Source of the DNA: Alicycliphilus denitrificans K601
Lineage (GTDB): Bacteria > Pseudomonadota > Gammaproteobacteria > Burkholderiales > Burkholderiaceae_C
Length of the DNA: 64,000 nt
Direction: 5' to 3'
Assembly (NCBI RefSeq): GCF_000204645.1
Contig: NC_015422.1
Span: forward strand, 3,923,001-3,987,000
The position numbers were made by a program, and so were the translations under genes. The notes beneath the pieces are model-generated. The model had not been told where the DNA came from and did not search any database. It saw only the letters and a list, made by a program, of their open reading frames with translations. Positions 32,699 to 40,495 of the stretch are shown in pieces. Each line of letters starts with the position of its first letter. Positions within the stretch are counted from its first letter, which is position 1.

Positions 32699-33685
32699 CT
32701 ATTGCACGCTGGACGACACCGGCGGCTGCTGGCCCGGCGCCGTGAACAGCTGGGCCGCGTCCACCGCGTCGAAATGGTATTGCTGGCCGCAGTATTCGCA
32801 GCCCACCTCGATGGAGCCGCGCTCGTCCAGGATGCCCTGCACCTCGTCGATGCCCAGGCTGCGCAGCATGTTGCCCACGCGCTCGCGGCTGCACGAGCAC
32901 GCGAAGCGCGGCCCGCTCTCGCCGCGCTGGGGCACGAAGCGCAGCAGCCTTTCCTCCCAGAACAGGCGGCGCAGTATGGTCTCCACGTCCAGGCTCAGGA
33001 GTTCGTCGCGCGTGAGACTGGCGGCCAGCGTGGCGATGCGGTTGTAGTCCTCGTTCAGGCCGATCTGGTCCTCGTCGCCCCGCCCCGCGGCGCCCGCCAG
33101 GTTGCCCTCGCCCTTGGCGGGCATGCGCTGGATCAGCAGGCCCGCGGCCACCTCGTCGTTGGCGGCCAGCACCAGCGTGGTGTCCAGCTGCTCGGACTGC
33201 AGCATGTAGTGCTGCAGCACGTCGGAGAGGCGGTGCAACTTCTCCTTGCGGTCGCCGTGCAGCGGCACCACGCCCTGGTAGGGCTGCTGGCCCGGCAGGC
33301 GGTCCTGCGGGTCGAGCGTGATGGCGCAGCGCCCGCCGCCGCCTGCGTTCACCAGGTCGGCCATGCCGGCATGGGCGGGCAGTTCGCCCGACACCGATGC
33401 CGTGGCGCGCAGGCTCAGGTCGGAGCGCACCTCGGCCACGGCCAGCTTGACCGGCCCGTCGCCGAAGATCTGCAGCACCAGCGCGCCGTTGAACTTGATG
33501 TTGGACTGCATCAGCACGGCGGCGGCGGCCATCTCGCCCAGCAGCTCGCTCACGGGCGCGGGGTAGGCGCCCGTCTCGGTGTTGCCGGCGCGGCGTGCGA
33601 GCAGCTCCGTCCAGGCGCCGGTCAGGCGCACGATCATCCCGCGCACGGGCAGGCCATCGAACAGGAATTTGTGCAGTTCGGACAT
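32699..33685 (-). CDS. hslO: Redox-regulated chaperone Hsp33
   Basis: Holdase activated by oxidation and unfolding. 328 residues, with the C-terminal zinc switch complete: C-x-C in FACSCSRERV (about 260) and C-x2-C in VGCEYCGQQYHF (about 292). Length is slightly above the usual 290 because of a short N-terminal and linker extension. It is followed on the same strand by nothing but the ABC operon; upstream, nine bases away, is the gamma carbonic anhydrase gene. Confidence 0.94.
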   Translation of the reverse strand: MSELHKFLFDGLPVRGMIVRLTGAWTELLARRAGNTETGAYPAPVSELLGEMAAAAVLMQSNIKFNGALVLQIFGDGPVKLAVAEVRSDLSLRATASVSGELPAHAGMADLVNAGGGGRCAITLDPQDRLPGQQPYQGVVPLHGDRKEKLHRLSDVLQHYMLQSEQLDTTLVLAANDEVAAGLLIQRMPAKGEGNLAGAAGRGDEDQIGLNEDYNRIATLAASLTRDELLSLDVETILRRLFWEERLLRFVPQRGESGPRFACSCSRERVGNMLRSLGIDEVQGILDERGSIEVGCEYCGQQYHFDAVDAAQLFTAPGQQPPVSSSVQ

Positions 33686-33694
33686 CCGGTCGTA

Positions 33695-34219
33695 CTAATC
33701 CAGCTTGCGCAGGCCCGCCTTGAAGCGGCGCGCGTTCTCCATGTAGTGCTGCGCACTCCGGCGCAGCCCCTCGATCTGCTCGGGCGAGAGCTGGCGCACG
33801 ACCCGGGCGGGGCTGCCCAGGATCATGGAGCCGTCGGGAAACTCCTTGCCCTCGGTGACCAGTGCGCCGGCGCCCACCAGGCAGTTCTTGCCGATCCTGG
33901 CGCCGTTGAGCACCACGGCGCCGATGCCGATCAGCGACTCGTCGCCTATGGTGCAGCCATGCAGCATGACCTTGTGGCCCACCGTGACGCGGTCGCCGAC
34001 GACCAGCGGCTGGCCGACGTCGGCATGCAGCACGCTCGCGTCCTGCACGTTGGAGCCCGCGCCGATGCGAATGCTCTCGCAGTCGCCGCGCACCACCGTG
34101 CCGAACCACACGCTCGCATCCTCGGCGAGCACCACGTTGCCCATCACCTCGGCGCTGTCGGCCACCCAGGCCGAGGCTGCCACCTGCGGCGCAACGCCAT
34201 CGAGTTCATAGATCGCCAT
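33695..34219 (-). CDS. Gamma-class carbonic anhydrase family protein (YrdA/PaaY-like)
   Basis: 174-residue left-handed beta-helix protein built from hexapeptide repeats (for example VVGDRVTVGHKVMLHGCTIGDESLIGIGAVV). The metal histidines are seen in LHADVG and VGHKVMLHG. Family members are trimeric zinc or iron enzymes; activity as carbonic anhydrase is proven only for some. The gene sits nine bases upstream of hslO, and starts back to back with the divergent DUF455 gene. Confidence 0.9.
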   Translation of the reverse strand: MAIYELDGVAPQVAASAWVADSAEVMGNVVLAEDASVWFGTVVRGDCESIRIGAGSNVQDASVLHADVGQPLVVGDRVTVGHKVMLHGCTIGDESLIGIGAVVLNGARIGKNCLVGAGALVTEGKEFPDGSMILGSPARVVRQLSPEQIEGLRRSAQHYMENARRFKAGLRKLD

Positions 34220-34255
34220 GGGCCAGTGCCTCCAGTCTTTTCATCTAGGGAAACC

Positions 34256-34261
34256 TACAAT
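34256..34261 (+). promoter_or_regulatory. Candidate -10 box immediately before the DUF455 gene
   Basis: TACAAT ends 7 bases before the ATG at 34269. There is no ribosome site between them, so a leaderless start is likely. Confidence 0.4.
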
Positions 34262-34268
34262 TGTAAAG

Positions 34269-35075
34269 ATGGAGCTTCGCCAACGCGCCCTGCAGGTCTT
34301 GTGCCTTCCGGATCCTGAAGAAAAATCAGCTGCAGCGCTTGACATGCGAGCGCTGGCAGCTTCTTTTTCAATAGCATCCCACACACCCGTGCCGCCCCCG
34401 GACGCATACGCCCTGCCCGGCCGGCCGGCGCGGCCCGAGCTGCTGCACCACCAGGCGGTGGCGCGCCGCTCGCCCGCCACGCCGCAGGGACGCGCGGCGC
34501 TGATCCACGCCATCGCGCACATCGAGTTCAACGCCATCAACCTGGCGCTGGACGCCATCTGGCGCTTTCCCGCCATGCCCGACCGGTTCTACCTGGACTG
34601 GCTGCGCGTGGCCGCCGAGGAGGCCCGGCATTTCCGCCTGCTGCGGGACCACATGCGCGAACACCTGGGCCACGACTACGGCGACTTCCCCGCGCACCAG
34701 GGGCTGTGGAGCATGTGCGAGAAGACGGCGCACGACGTCGTGGCGCGCATGGCCCTGGTGCCGCGCACGCTGGAGGCGCGCGGGCTGGACGCCACGCCCC
34801 TGATCCAGCACAAGCTGCGCAGCGTGGGCACGCCCGACGCGCTGGCCGCCGTGGGCATCCTGGACATCATCCTCGCCGAGGAGGTGGGCCACGTGGCCAT
34901 AGGCAACCACTGGTACGCCTGGCTGTGCGCGCGCCAGGGGCTGGACCCGGTGGCGCACTACGCCCTGCTGGCCAAGCGCTACGAGGCGCCGCGCCCCAAG
35001 CCCCCGATCAACGCGGCCGCGCGCCGCGCCGCCGGCTTCAGCGAGGCCGAGCTGCTGTGGCTGCAGCACGGCTGA
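34269..35075 (+). CDS. DUF455-family ferritin-like protein
   Basis: 268 residues, mostly helical, with a carboxylate/histidine pattern of a ferritin-like di-metal protein: AHIEFNAINLALDAIW, then AAEEARHFRLLRDHMREHLGH and ILAEEVGHVAIGNHWY. The family is related to MiaE-like non-haem oxygenases, with no proven reaction. The start at 34269 (MELRQRAL) is chosen because the ATG at 34218 lies inside the divergent gene's start. Residues 17-36 are encoded by a repeat copy, so part of the N-terminus is repeat-derived. Confidence 0.85.
   Translation: MELRQRALQVLCLPDPEEKSAAALDMRALAASFSIASHTPVPPPDAYALPGRPARPELLHHQAVARRSPATPQGRAALIHAIAHIEFNAINLALDAIWRFPAMPDRFYLDWLRVAAEEARHFRLLRDHMREHLGHDYGDFPAHQGLWSMCEKTAHDVVARMALVPRTLEARGLDATPLIQHKLRSVGTPDALAAVGILDIILAEEVGHVAIGNHWYAWLCARQGLDPVAHYALLAKRYEAPRPKPPINAAARRAAGFSEAELLWLQHG
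34312..34375. repeat. Dispersed palindromic repeat, copy 9, inside the DUF455 gene
   Basis: The left arm AGCTGCAGCGCTT lacks one C compared with the right arm GAGCGCTGGCAGCT, leaving a single-base bulge in a 12-bp stem. The flanks GAAAAATC and TTCTTTTTCAATAGC match other copies. The segment is open in the gene's frame and encodes SAAALDMRALAASFSIA. Confidence 0.75.
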
Positions 35076-35105
35076 ATACGCCACGGGCGCCCGGGGCTTC
35101 TTGCC

Positions 35106-35111
35106 TACAAT
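35106..35111 (+). promoter_or_regulatory. Candidate -10 box of the first EAL/HDOD gene
   Basis: TACAAT 52 bases before the ATG at 35164. Here, unlike at the neighbouring gene, the distance leaves room for a normal leader. Confidence 0.35.
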
Positions 35112-35163
35112 GAGCGGCCGCTGCTGCGGCGTCCCATTCCCCTTGCTTCGCCTCAACCCAGCC

Positions 35164-36432
35164 ATGCCGTCCACGCCTTCCGCTCCCCATGCCCTCGGTC
35201 CGTCCGCGCCCGCGCCGGGCGCCGGCGCCATGATCGCGCGCCAGGCCATCATGGACGACCGGCAAGCGGTCGTCGGCTACGAGCTGTTCAACCGCTCGCG
35301 CACGCAGACCGGGCATACGGCCGCCAGCGACGTGCTACTGGTCTTCACGGCGCTCTCGCATGCCGGCTCCGAGGAGCTCGTGGGCCGCATGCTGATCTTC
35401 GTCAACTGCACCCACGAGAGCCTGGCCGGCGGCCACCTGGAGCTCGTCAACCCCGACAAGGTGGTGCTGGAGATCCCCCCGCTGGGCCACGTGGCGGCGC
35501 AGGAGGTGCAGGCCCGCCTGCCCATACTGGCCGGGCTGCGCGCACGGGGCTTTCACCTGGCCTTTGGCCACCAGGTGCTGGAGTCGGCCTATGCCCCGTG
35601 GCTGCCGCTGGCGGACTACATCAAGCTGGACATGGCGGTGCTCGCGCCCGACCAGCTGGCCGTGCTCGTCAGCTACGCCGGGCGCCACTCGCAGGCCCGG
35701 CTGATCGCCGAGAAGATCGAGACCGCACAGCAGTACGACATGGTGTCCTCGCTGGGCGTGCGGCTGTTCCAGGGCTACCTGTTCTCGCGCCCCACGCTGG
35801 TCGAGGCCAGGCTGCTCAGCCCCTCGCAGGCCAGCATCGTGCAGCTGCTCAACCTGGTGCGCAGCCAGGCACCCACCTCCGAGATCGAGGAGGCGCTCAA
35901 GAAGGACGCGGGCCTGGCCTTCAACCTGATGCGCCTGATCAATTCCGCCGGCCTGGGCCTGACGCGCGAGATCACCTCCTTTCGCCAGGCGGTGCTGCTG
36001 CTGGGCCTCAAGAAGCTGTTCCGCTGGGCCGCGCTGCTGCTCACGGTCGCGCGCAGCGGCGGCACGCCCCCCGCCGTGGGCCAGACCGCCGTGGTGCGCG
36101 GCCGCCTCATGGAGCTGCTGGCCCGGGAATTCATGTCGCCCGAGCAGGCGGACCAGGCCTTCGTGATCGGCGTCTTCTCCATGCTCGACCAGATGCTGGG
36201 CATGCCGCTCGAGCCCGCCCTGAGCCTGCTTCACCTGCCCGACGAGCTGGCCGCGGCGCTGCTCAGGCGCGACAACGCGTACGGCCAGCTGCTCACCCTG
36301 GCCGAAGCCTGTGAATCCAGCGACGACAGCCGCTTCGACCAGGCGGCGCAATCGCTGCGCCTGTCGAGCCAGCAGATCAACCTGGCCCACCTGCAAGCCC
36401 TGGCCTGGGCCGACCAGATGACGCAGGGCTGA
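35164..36432 (+). CDS. EAL-like/HDOD signalling protein, paralogue 1
   Basis: 422 residues: an EAL-like barrel at about 25-220 and an HDOD domain at about 225-420. Several EAL landmarks survive (YELFNR, FVNCTHES, VVLEIP, IKLDM, IAEKIET, FQGYLFS). The paired aspartates of the catalytic DDFG loop are missing: the stretch reads LAFGHQVL. Phosphodiesterase activity on c-di-GMP is therefore unlikely. This is the YuxH-type layout, thought to act by binding partners. Start chosen where the paralogue's similarity begins. A close paralogue follows 38 bp later. Confidence 0.88.
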   Translation: MPSTPSAPHALGPSAPAPGAGAMIARQAIMDDRQAVVGYELFNRSRTQTGHTAASDVLLVFTALSHAGSEELVGRMLIFVNCTHESLAGGHLELVNPDKVVLEIPPLGHVAAQEVQARLPILAGLRARGFHLAFGHQVLESAYAPWLPLADYIKLDMAVLAPDQLAVLVSYAGRHSQARLIAEKIETAQQYDMVSSLGVRLFQGYLFSRPTLVEARLLSPSQASIVQLLNLVRSQAPTSEIEEALKKDAGLAFNLMRLINSAGLGLTREITSFRQAVLLLGLKKLFRWAALLLTVARSGGTPPAVGQTAVVRGRLMELLAREFMSPEQADQAFVIGVFSMLDQMLGMPLEPALSLLHLPDELAAALLRRDNAYGQLLTLAEACESSDDSRFDQAAQSLRLSSQQINLAHLQALAWADQMTQG

Positions 36433-36469
36433 ACCTTTTCCGCAGACAACTCACGCACCACACCCATCC

Positions 36470-37756
36470 ATGTCCAGTACCGCAGACCCCGACTCATCGC
36501 TGTCCACCGTGCCGCAAAGCGGCCCGGTGGATGCAGACAACCTCGTGATCATCGCGCGCCAGGCCATCCTGGACGAGCAGCGTGCCGTCTACGGATACGA
36601 GCTGTTCGACCGCAACACCGCCGCCGACTCCCACACCGCGGCCAGCGACGCGTCGCTGCTGTTCAACGCCCTGTCCTACGCCGGCTCCGAGGCGCTGATC
36701 GGCAAGACGATCGTCTTCGTCAACTGCACGCATGAAAGCCTGGCCGGCGGCCACCTGGAGCTGATCCACCCCGACAAGGTGGTGCTGGAGGTGCCCACGC
36801 TGGCCGCGGGCGCCACGCCCGAGCAGATCGAGCAGATGCTGCCCACGCTGCAGTCGCTGCGCACGCGTGGCTTCCGGCTGGCCTTCAGCCAGGACGTGCT
36901 GCGGCGCGCCTACATGGGCTGGCTGCCGCTGGCCTCGTTCATCAAGCTGGACATGCAGGCCTTCAAGCCCGAGTTGGCCGAGCCGCTGGTGAAGTTCGCA
37001 CGCGCCAATTCCCAGGCCACCCTGATCGCCGAGAAGGTGGAGACGGCCGAGCAGCACGAGCGCATGGCCGCCCTGGGCGTGAAGCTGTTCCAGGGCTACT
37101 GGTTCGCCCGCCCGGCGCTGGTCAAGGCGCAGACCATACGCCCGTCGCAGGCGACCATCATCCAGCTCATCAACCTGGTGCGCCAGCAGGCCGGCACGGC
37201 CGAGATCGAGGACCTGCTCAAGAAGGACCCCACCCTGTCCTTCAACCTGCTGCGCTTCATCAACTCCTCGGGGTTCGGCCTGTCGTGCGAGATCACCTCG
37301 TTCCGCCACGCGGTGATGATCCTGGGGCTTAAGAAAATGTTCCGCTGGGCGGCGCTGCTGCTGACCACCTCGCGCAAGGACGGCGCGCCACCCGCCGTGG
37401 GCCAGACCGCCGTGGTGCGCGGGCGCCTCATGGAACTGCTCGCGGCCGAGCTGCTGCCGCCCGAGGAATGCGACAACGCCTTCGTGGTGGGCGTGTTCTC
37501 GCTGCTCGACACCATGCTGGGCATACCCATGAAGCGTGCGCTCGAGAGCGTGGCTCTGCCCGAGCCGGTGCTCGACGCGCTGCTGCGCAACCAGGGCGTG
37601 TTCGCCCCCTTCCTGGAGCTCACGCGCGCCTGCGAGAGCGGCGACGACGAAGCCTTCGCGCGCACGGCCGAGGCGCTGCACTTGTCCAACCGCCAGGTCA
37701 ACTGGGCCCATCTGCAGGCCCTGGCCTGGGCCGACAGCATGACCGCAGAGGCGTAG
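36470..37756 (+). CDS. EAL-like/HDOD signalling protein, paralogue 2
   Basis: 428 residues with the same domain order as its upstream neighbour and an estimated identity of 55-65%. EAL-domain remnants include YELFDR, FVNCTHES, VVLEVP, IKLDM, IAEKVET and FQGYWFA. The DDFG position reads LAFSQDVL, so the metal-binding pair is again lost. The HDOD half is the better conserved part (TAEIEDLLKKDPTLSFNLLRFINS, then LGLKKMFRWAALLL). The two genes probably arose by tandem duplication and may form a heteromer. Confidence 0.88.
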   Translation: MSSTADPDSSLSTVPQSGPVDADNLVIIARQAILDEQRAVYGYELFDRNTAADSHTAASDASLLFNALSYAGSEALIGKTIVFVNCTHESLAGGHLELIHPDKVVLEVPTLAAGATPEQIEQMLPTLQSLRTRGFRLAFSQDVLRRAYMGWLPLASFIKLDMQAFKPELAEPLVKFARANSQATLIAEKVETAEQHERMAALGVKLFQGYWFARPALVKAQTIRPSQATIIQLINLVRQQAGTAEIEDLLKKDPTLSFNLLRFINSSGFGLSCEITSFRHAVMILGLKKMFRWAALLLTTSRKDGAPPAVGQTAVVRGRLMELLAAELLPPEECDNAFVVGVFSLLDTMLGIPMKRALESVALPEPVLDALLRNQGVFAPFLELTRACESGDDEAFARTAEALHLSNRQVNWAHLQALAWADSMTAEA

Positions 37757-37775
37757 CGGCCTTCTTTCTTCTTTT

Positions 37776-38759
37776 TTAGTTGAGCCGGATGCCAGCCGCG
37801 CGGATGATGCGCGCGTTGCTCTCGGACTCGGCGGCGATCTGCCGCTGGAACTGCGCCGCCGTCCCGCCCGTGGGCACGTTGTCCGATGCCTCCAGGCGCA
37901 CCTTGACGTCCGGCTGCGCCAGGGCGCGGTTGATCTCGGCATTCAGGCGCTCCAGGATGGGGGCGGGCGTGCCGGCCGGCGCGAAGATGCCGAACACCGA
38001 GTTCAGGTTGGCCGCGGGCAGCTTGAGCTCCTGCAGCGTGGGTACGTCGGGCAGCGACTCCAGGCGCCTGGGCGCCCCCACGGCCAGCGGGTGCAGCTTG
38101 CCCGCCTGGATGTGCTGCATCACGGCCGGCCCGGCGTTGGTGGACAGCACCTCGAACTGCCCGCTCAGGGCGTCGTTGAGCTGCTGGCCGCCCCCCTTGT
38201 AGGGCACGTGCGTGATCTGCACGCCCGCGCCCTGCATGATGTGTTCGAGCATGATGTGCCCCAGCGACGCCAGGCCCGAGGTGGCCCAGCGCACCTGCCC
38301 CGGGTGCGCCCTGGCGCCGGCCAGCAGGCCCTGGAAATCACGCGCCTGCAGGGCCTGCGTGCCCAGCAGCAGCACGGGCGAATACATCACGCTGGCCACG
38401 GGCGCGATGTCGCGCTCGGGATCGAACGGCGACTTGCCCAGGTGCGGGTTGAGTACCAGCGGGCTGATGGCGGAAAAGCCCAGCGTATAGCCGTCGGGCG
38501 CGGCCTTGGCCACCGCGTCCATGCCTATGGTGCCGCCAGCGCCGGCCTTGTTCTCCACCACCACGGGCGTACCCAGGCGCTGCGCCAGCTTCTCGCCCAG
38601 CGCGCGCGCCACCACGTCGCTGACGCCGCCCGCGGGATAGGCGACGACCATGCGGATGGGCCGGGCGGGCCACGGGGCGGCGGGCTGGGCGCTGGCGGCC
38701 CAGGGCAGCAGGGTCAGGGGCAAGGCGGCCAGCAGGCGCCGGCGCAGGGAATCGGTCAT
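37776..38759 (-). CDS. Bug-family tripartite tricarboxylate receptor (TctC-like)
   Basis: Periplasmic binding protein of 327 residues. It has a signal to about residue 24 (LLAALPLTLLPWAASAQ), then PWPARPIRMVVAYPAGGVSDVVAR, GTPVVVENKAGAGGTIGMDAVAKA and DGYTLGFS, the family text. Bug receptors bind carboxylates; without tctA/tctB nearby the ligand is unknown, as for most betaproteobacterial members. The open frame continues upstream into a fragment of a transcription regulator, so the start MTDSLRRRLL is set at the signal peptide. Confidence 0.9.
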   Translation of the reverse strand: MTDSLRRRLLAALPLTLLPWAASAQPAAPWPARPIRMVVAYPAGGVSDVVARALGEKLAQRLGTPVVVENKAGAGGTIGMDAVAKAAPDGYTLGFSAISPLVLNPHLGKSPFDPERDIAPVASVMYSPVLLLGTQALQARDFQGLLAGARAHPGQVRWATSGLASLGHIMLEHIMQGAGVQITHVPYKGGGQQLNDALSGQFEVLSTNAGPAVMQHIQAGKLHPLAVGAPRRLESLPDVPTLQELKLPAANLNSVFGIFAPAGTPAPILERLNAEINRALAQPDVKVRLEASDNVPTGGTAAQFQRQIAAESESNARIIRAAGIRLN

Positions 38760-38762
38760 CGC

Positions 38763-38960
38763 GCGTACCTTCACGGAGGGCAAAAAAGGGAAAGCCCGGA
38801 TTGTCACCCCTTCACCCGGCCACGGGAGACGGGCTGCAGGCTTTTCACGCGCGCGCTCCATCCCCTCCTCCGGCGGAGACAGCAGTTCCAGCACTGACAC
38901 GCCCAGCCCCGCGGCCAGCCCGTGCAGCACGGTGAGCGTGGGGTTGGGGCCAGGCGCTGC
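38763..38960 (-). pseudogene. Fragment of an XRE-family regulator
   Basis: On the minus strand, in the frame of the Bug gene, the text reads NPTLTVLHGLAAGLGVSVLELL followed by about 40 residues. This is the second half of a helix-turn-helix XRE domain with the start of a linker. The recognition helix and N-terminus are missing, and there is no stop before the Bug receptor start. It looks like the remains of a regulator gene cut at both ends. Confidence 0.5.
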
Positions 38961-39030
38961 AGCGGCGCATCGCGCTCGGCGCGCGGCTGGAGGAGGCGCT
39001 CGCGCAGTCGCGCATTCCCAAGGACGCACC

Positions 39031-39684
39031 ATGCGCATCAACCTGCCCGTCACCGCCAGCGAATTCACCTTCGACGAGCGCGACACCCTGGTCTCGGTCA
39101 CCGACACCAGCGGCAGCATCACCTACTGCAACCACGCGTTCATCCACGTGAGCGGCTACGCCCGCGAGGAGCTGCTGGGCCAGCCCCACAACATGATCCG
39201 CCACCCCGACATGCCCGCGGAGGCCTTCCGCGACATGTGGGAGACCATCGCGTCGGGCCGGCCGTGGACGGGCCTCGTGAAGAACCGGCGCAAGAACGGC
39301 GACTTCTACTGGGTGCAGGCCAACGTCACGCCCATGCGCGAAGGCGACCGCATCACCGGCCTCCTGTCGGTGCGCACGCAGCCCATGCACGAGCAGGTGC
39401 AGGCCGTGCAGGCGCTCTACGCAACGATGCGCGCCCAGGCCGAGGCGGGCCAGCAGTTCGTGCGCACGGGCAGTTGCGCGCTGCCCGCGCCCGATGCCGA
39501 TCCCGCCACGCTGGCAGACGACGTGTCCGCGCCCCTGCCCAGCGTGGTCAACGCGATGAAGCATGACCTGACCCTGCTGCGCCGGGGCGAGATGCTGGTC
39601 GTGCATTGCCTGGCCGGCAGAGTTCCTGCAGCGGTACGAGGACACGATCCTGCGCAAGATCATTTGACCCAAGAAAGAAAACCC
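39031..39684 (+). pseudogene. Truncated Aer-like PAS sensor
   Basis: Starts MRINLPVTASEFTFDERDTLVSVTD and contains a full PAS domain with YCNHAFIHVSGYAREELLGQPHNMIRHPDMP and NRRKNGDFYWVQANVTP, as in the aerotaxis receptor Aer. The membrane anchor and methyl-accepting signalling domain are absent. After about residue 145 the text is unrelated. There is no stop, so the frame runs into the next gene. A different frame just upstream of 39666 encodes EFLQRYEDTILRKII and a stop, the end of a third, lost gene. Confidence 0.6.
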
Positions 39685-40092
39685 ATGACGATCAATACAA
39701 CACTCAACAAGGTCGCCGCATCCGTTCCGGAATGCTTGGCCGCGGGCTACGTGGACACCGCATCGGGCATGCTGCTCGCCATCAAGACGGTGGACTCCCA
39801 TCCACGCGAGGTCATCGACCTCGTGGCCGCCGCCACAGCCGATCTGTTCAACGGTCCCAACGTGCCGTTGATCGAGCGCATGTTCAAGAAGTCGCGCGGC
39901 CTGCAGGACAACGACGACCACCACTATTTTCAGGAAATCATCGTCAACAGCGACAACCTGATCCACGTGTGCCTGCGCGGCAAGACCCAGCCCGACTACG
40001 TCGCCGTCTTCGTGTGCCTCCGCACCGCCAACCTGGGCATGGCGCTCACCAAAGCGCGGATCGCCATGCCCGAACTGGAGGCCGCCCTCTAG
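39685..40092 (+). CDS. Conserved small protein, possibly roadblock/LC7-like
   Basis: 135 residues, MTINTTLNKVAASVPECLAA at the start, then GYVDTASGMLLAIKTVDSHP and NSDNLIHVCLRGKTQPDYVAVFVC. The alternation of strands and helices and the ML/HV pattern resemble roadblock/LC7-type folds, without certainty. AAGAAAG lies before the ATG. The reading frame is continuous with the truncated PAS gene, but the internal start is favoured by that ribosome site and the domain boundary. Its stop TAG is part of the CTAG border of the palindromic element. Confidence 0.7.
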   Translation: MTINTTLNKVAASVPECLAAGYVDTASGMLLAIKTVDSHPREVIDLVAAATADLFNGPNVPLIERMFKKSRGLQDNDDHHYFQEIIVNSDNLIHVCLRGKTQPDYVAVFVCLRTANLGMALTKARIAMPELEAAL

Positions 40093-40354
40093 GGCGAATC
40101 GACATTCAAACACCCCCGTCGTTGCCCATAGCGGCCCGCCAGGCCAGGCGCGAGGAGGACGCTGGTGGCACCAGCAACCGAGGAGCAACGACGCATGGCG
40201 GGCCGCTATGGGCACCCTTCGGGCCAAGGCCCTGGGCAGCCTCCGGCGTCGTTGCTCGCCGCTGGTGTATCCCGATACACGGCGCGGCTCGCGCCTAGCC
40301 GTTGACCGCCCAGGGTCTTGGCGGCGGGGGTGTTTGAATGTCGATTCGCCCTAG
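40089..40354. mobile_element. 266-bp palindromic element bounded by CTAG
   Basis: CTAG at both ends encloses a 258-bp core. A perfect terminal inverted repeat of 29 bases begins TAGGGCGAATCGACATTC (40090-40118) and ends at 40353. Inside are a 19-bp perfect inverted repeat (40123-40141 with 40196-40214), GCTGGTG/CACCAGC at 40161-40175, and the sequence GAGCAACGAC at 40183-40192 that can pair either with 40118-40124 or with 40248-40257. It has no coding capacity. The borders parallel those of the element at 8398-8553 but the internal text differs. Confidence 0.75.
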
Positions 40355-40396
40355 GACCATGCTGCGCCACGGGCCCGGGAGGCTCAAGTTCTGTTT

Positions 40397-40415
40397 GTGA
40401 AGCCGGCCGGTTCAC
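40397..40415. promoter_or_regulatory. Candidate operator upstream of the HxlR-type gene
   Basis: An imperfect 19-bp palindrome, GTGAAGCCGGCCGGTTCAC, about 80 bases before the HxlR gene. HxlR regulators bind such dyads and often control themselves. Binding is an inference. Confidence 0.35.
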
Positions 40416-40495
40416 TCTCTGAACTGGCGGCCGCCCCGCGATCGGCGTAGATTGGGCGTTTGCCGCGCGGCGCGCCCCGCGCGGAAGGCAAGCCC

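Noticed and set aside
38650..39030. N-terminal extension of the PAS frame
   Set aside because: It lies on top of the Bug receptor signal peptide and the XRE fragment on the other strand. The PAS family text begins at 39031.
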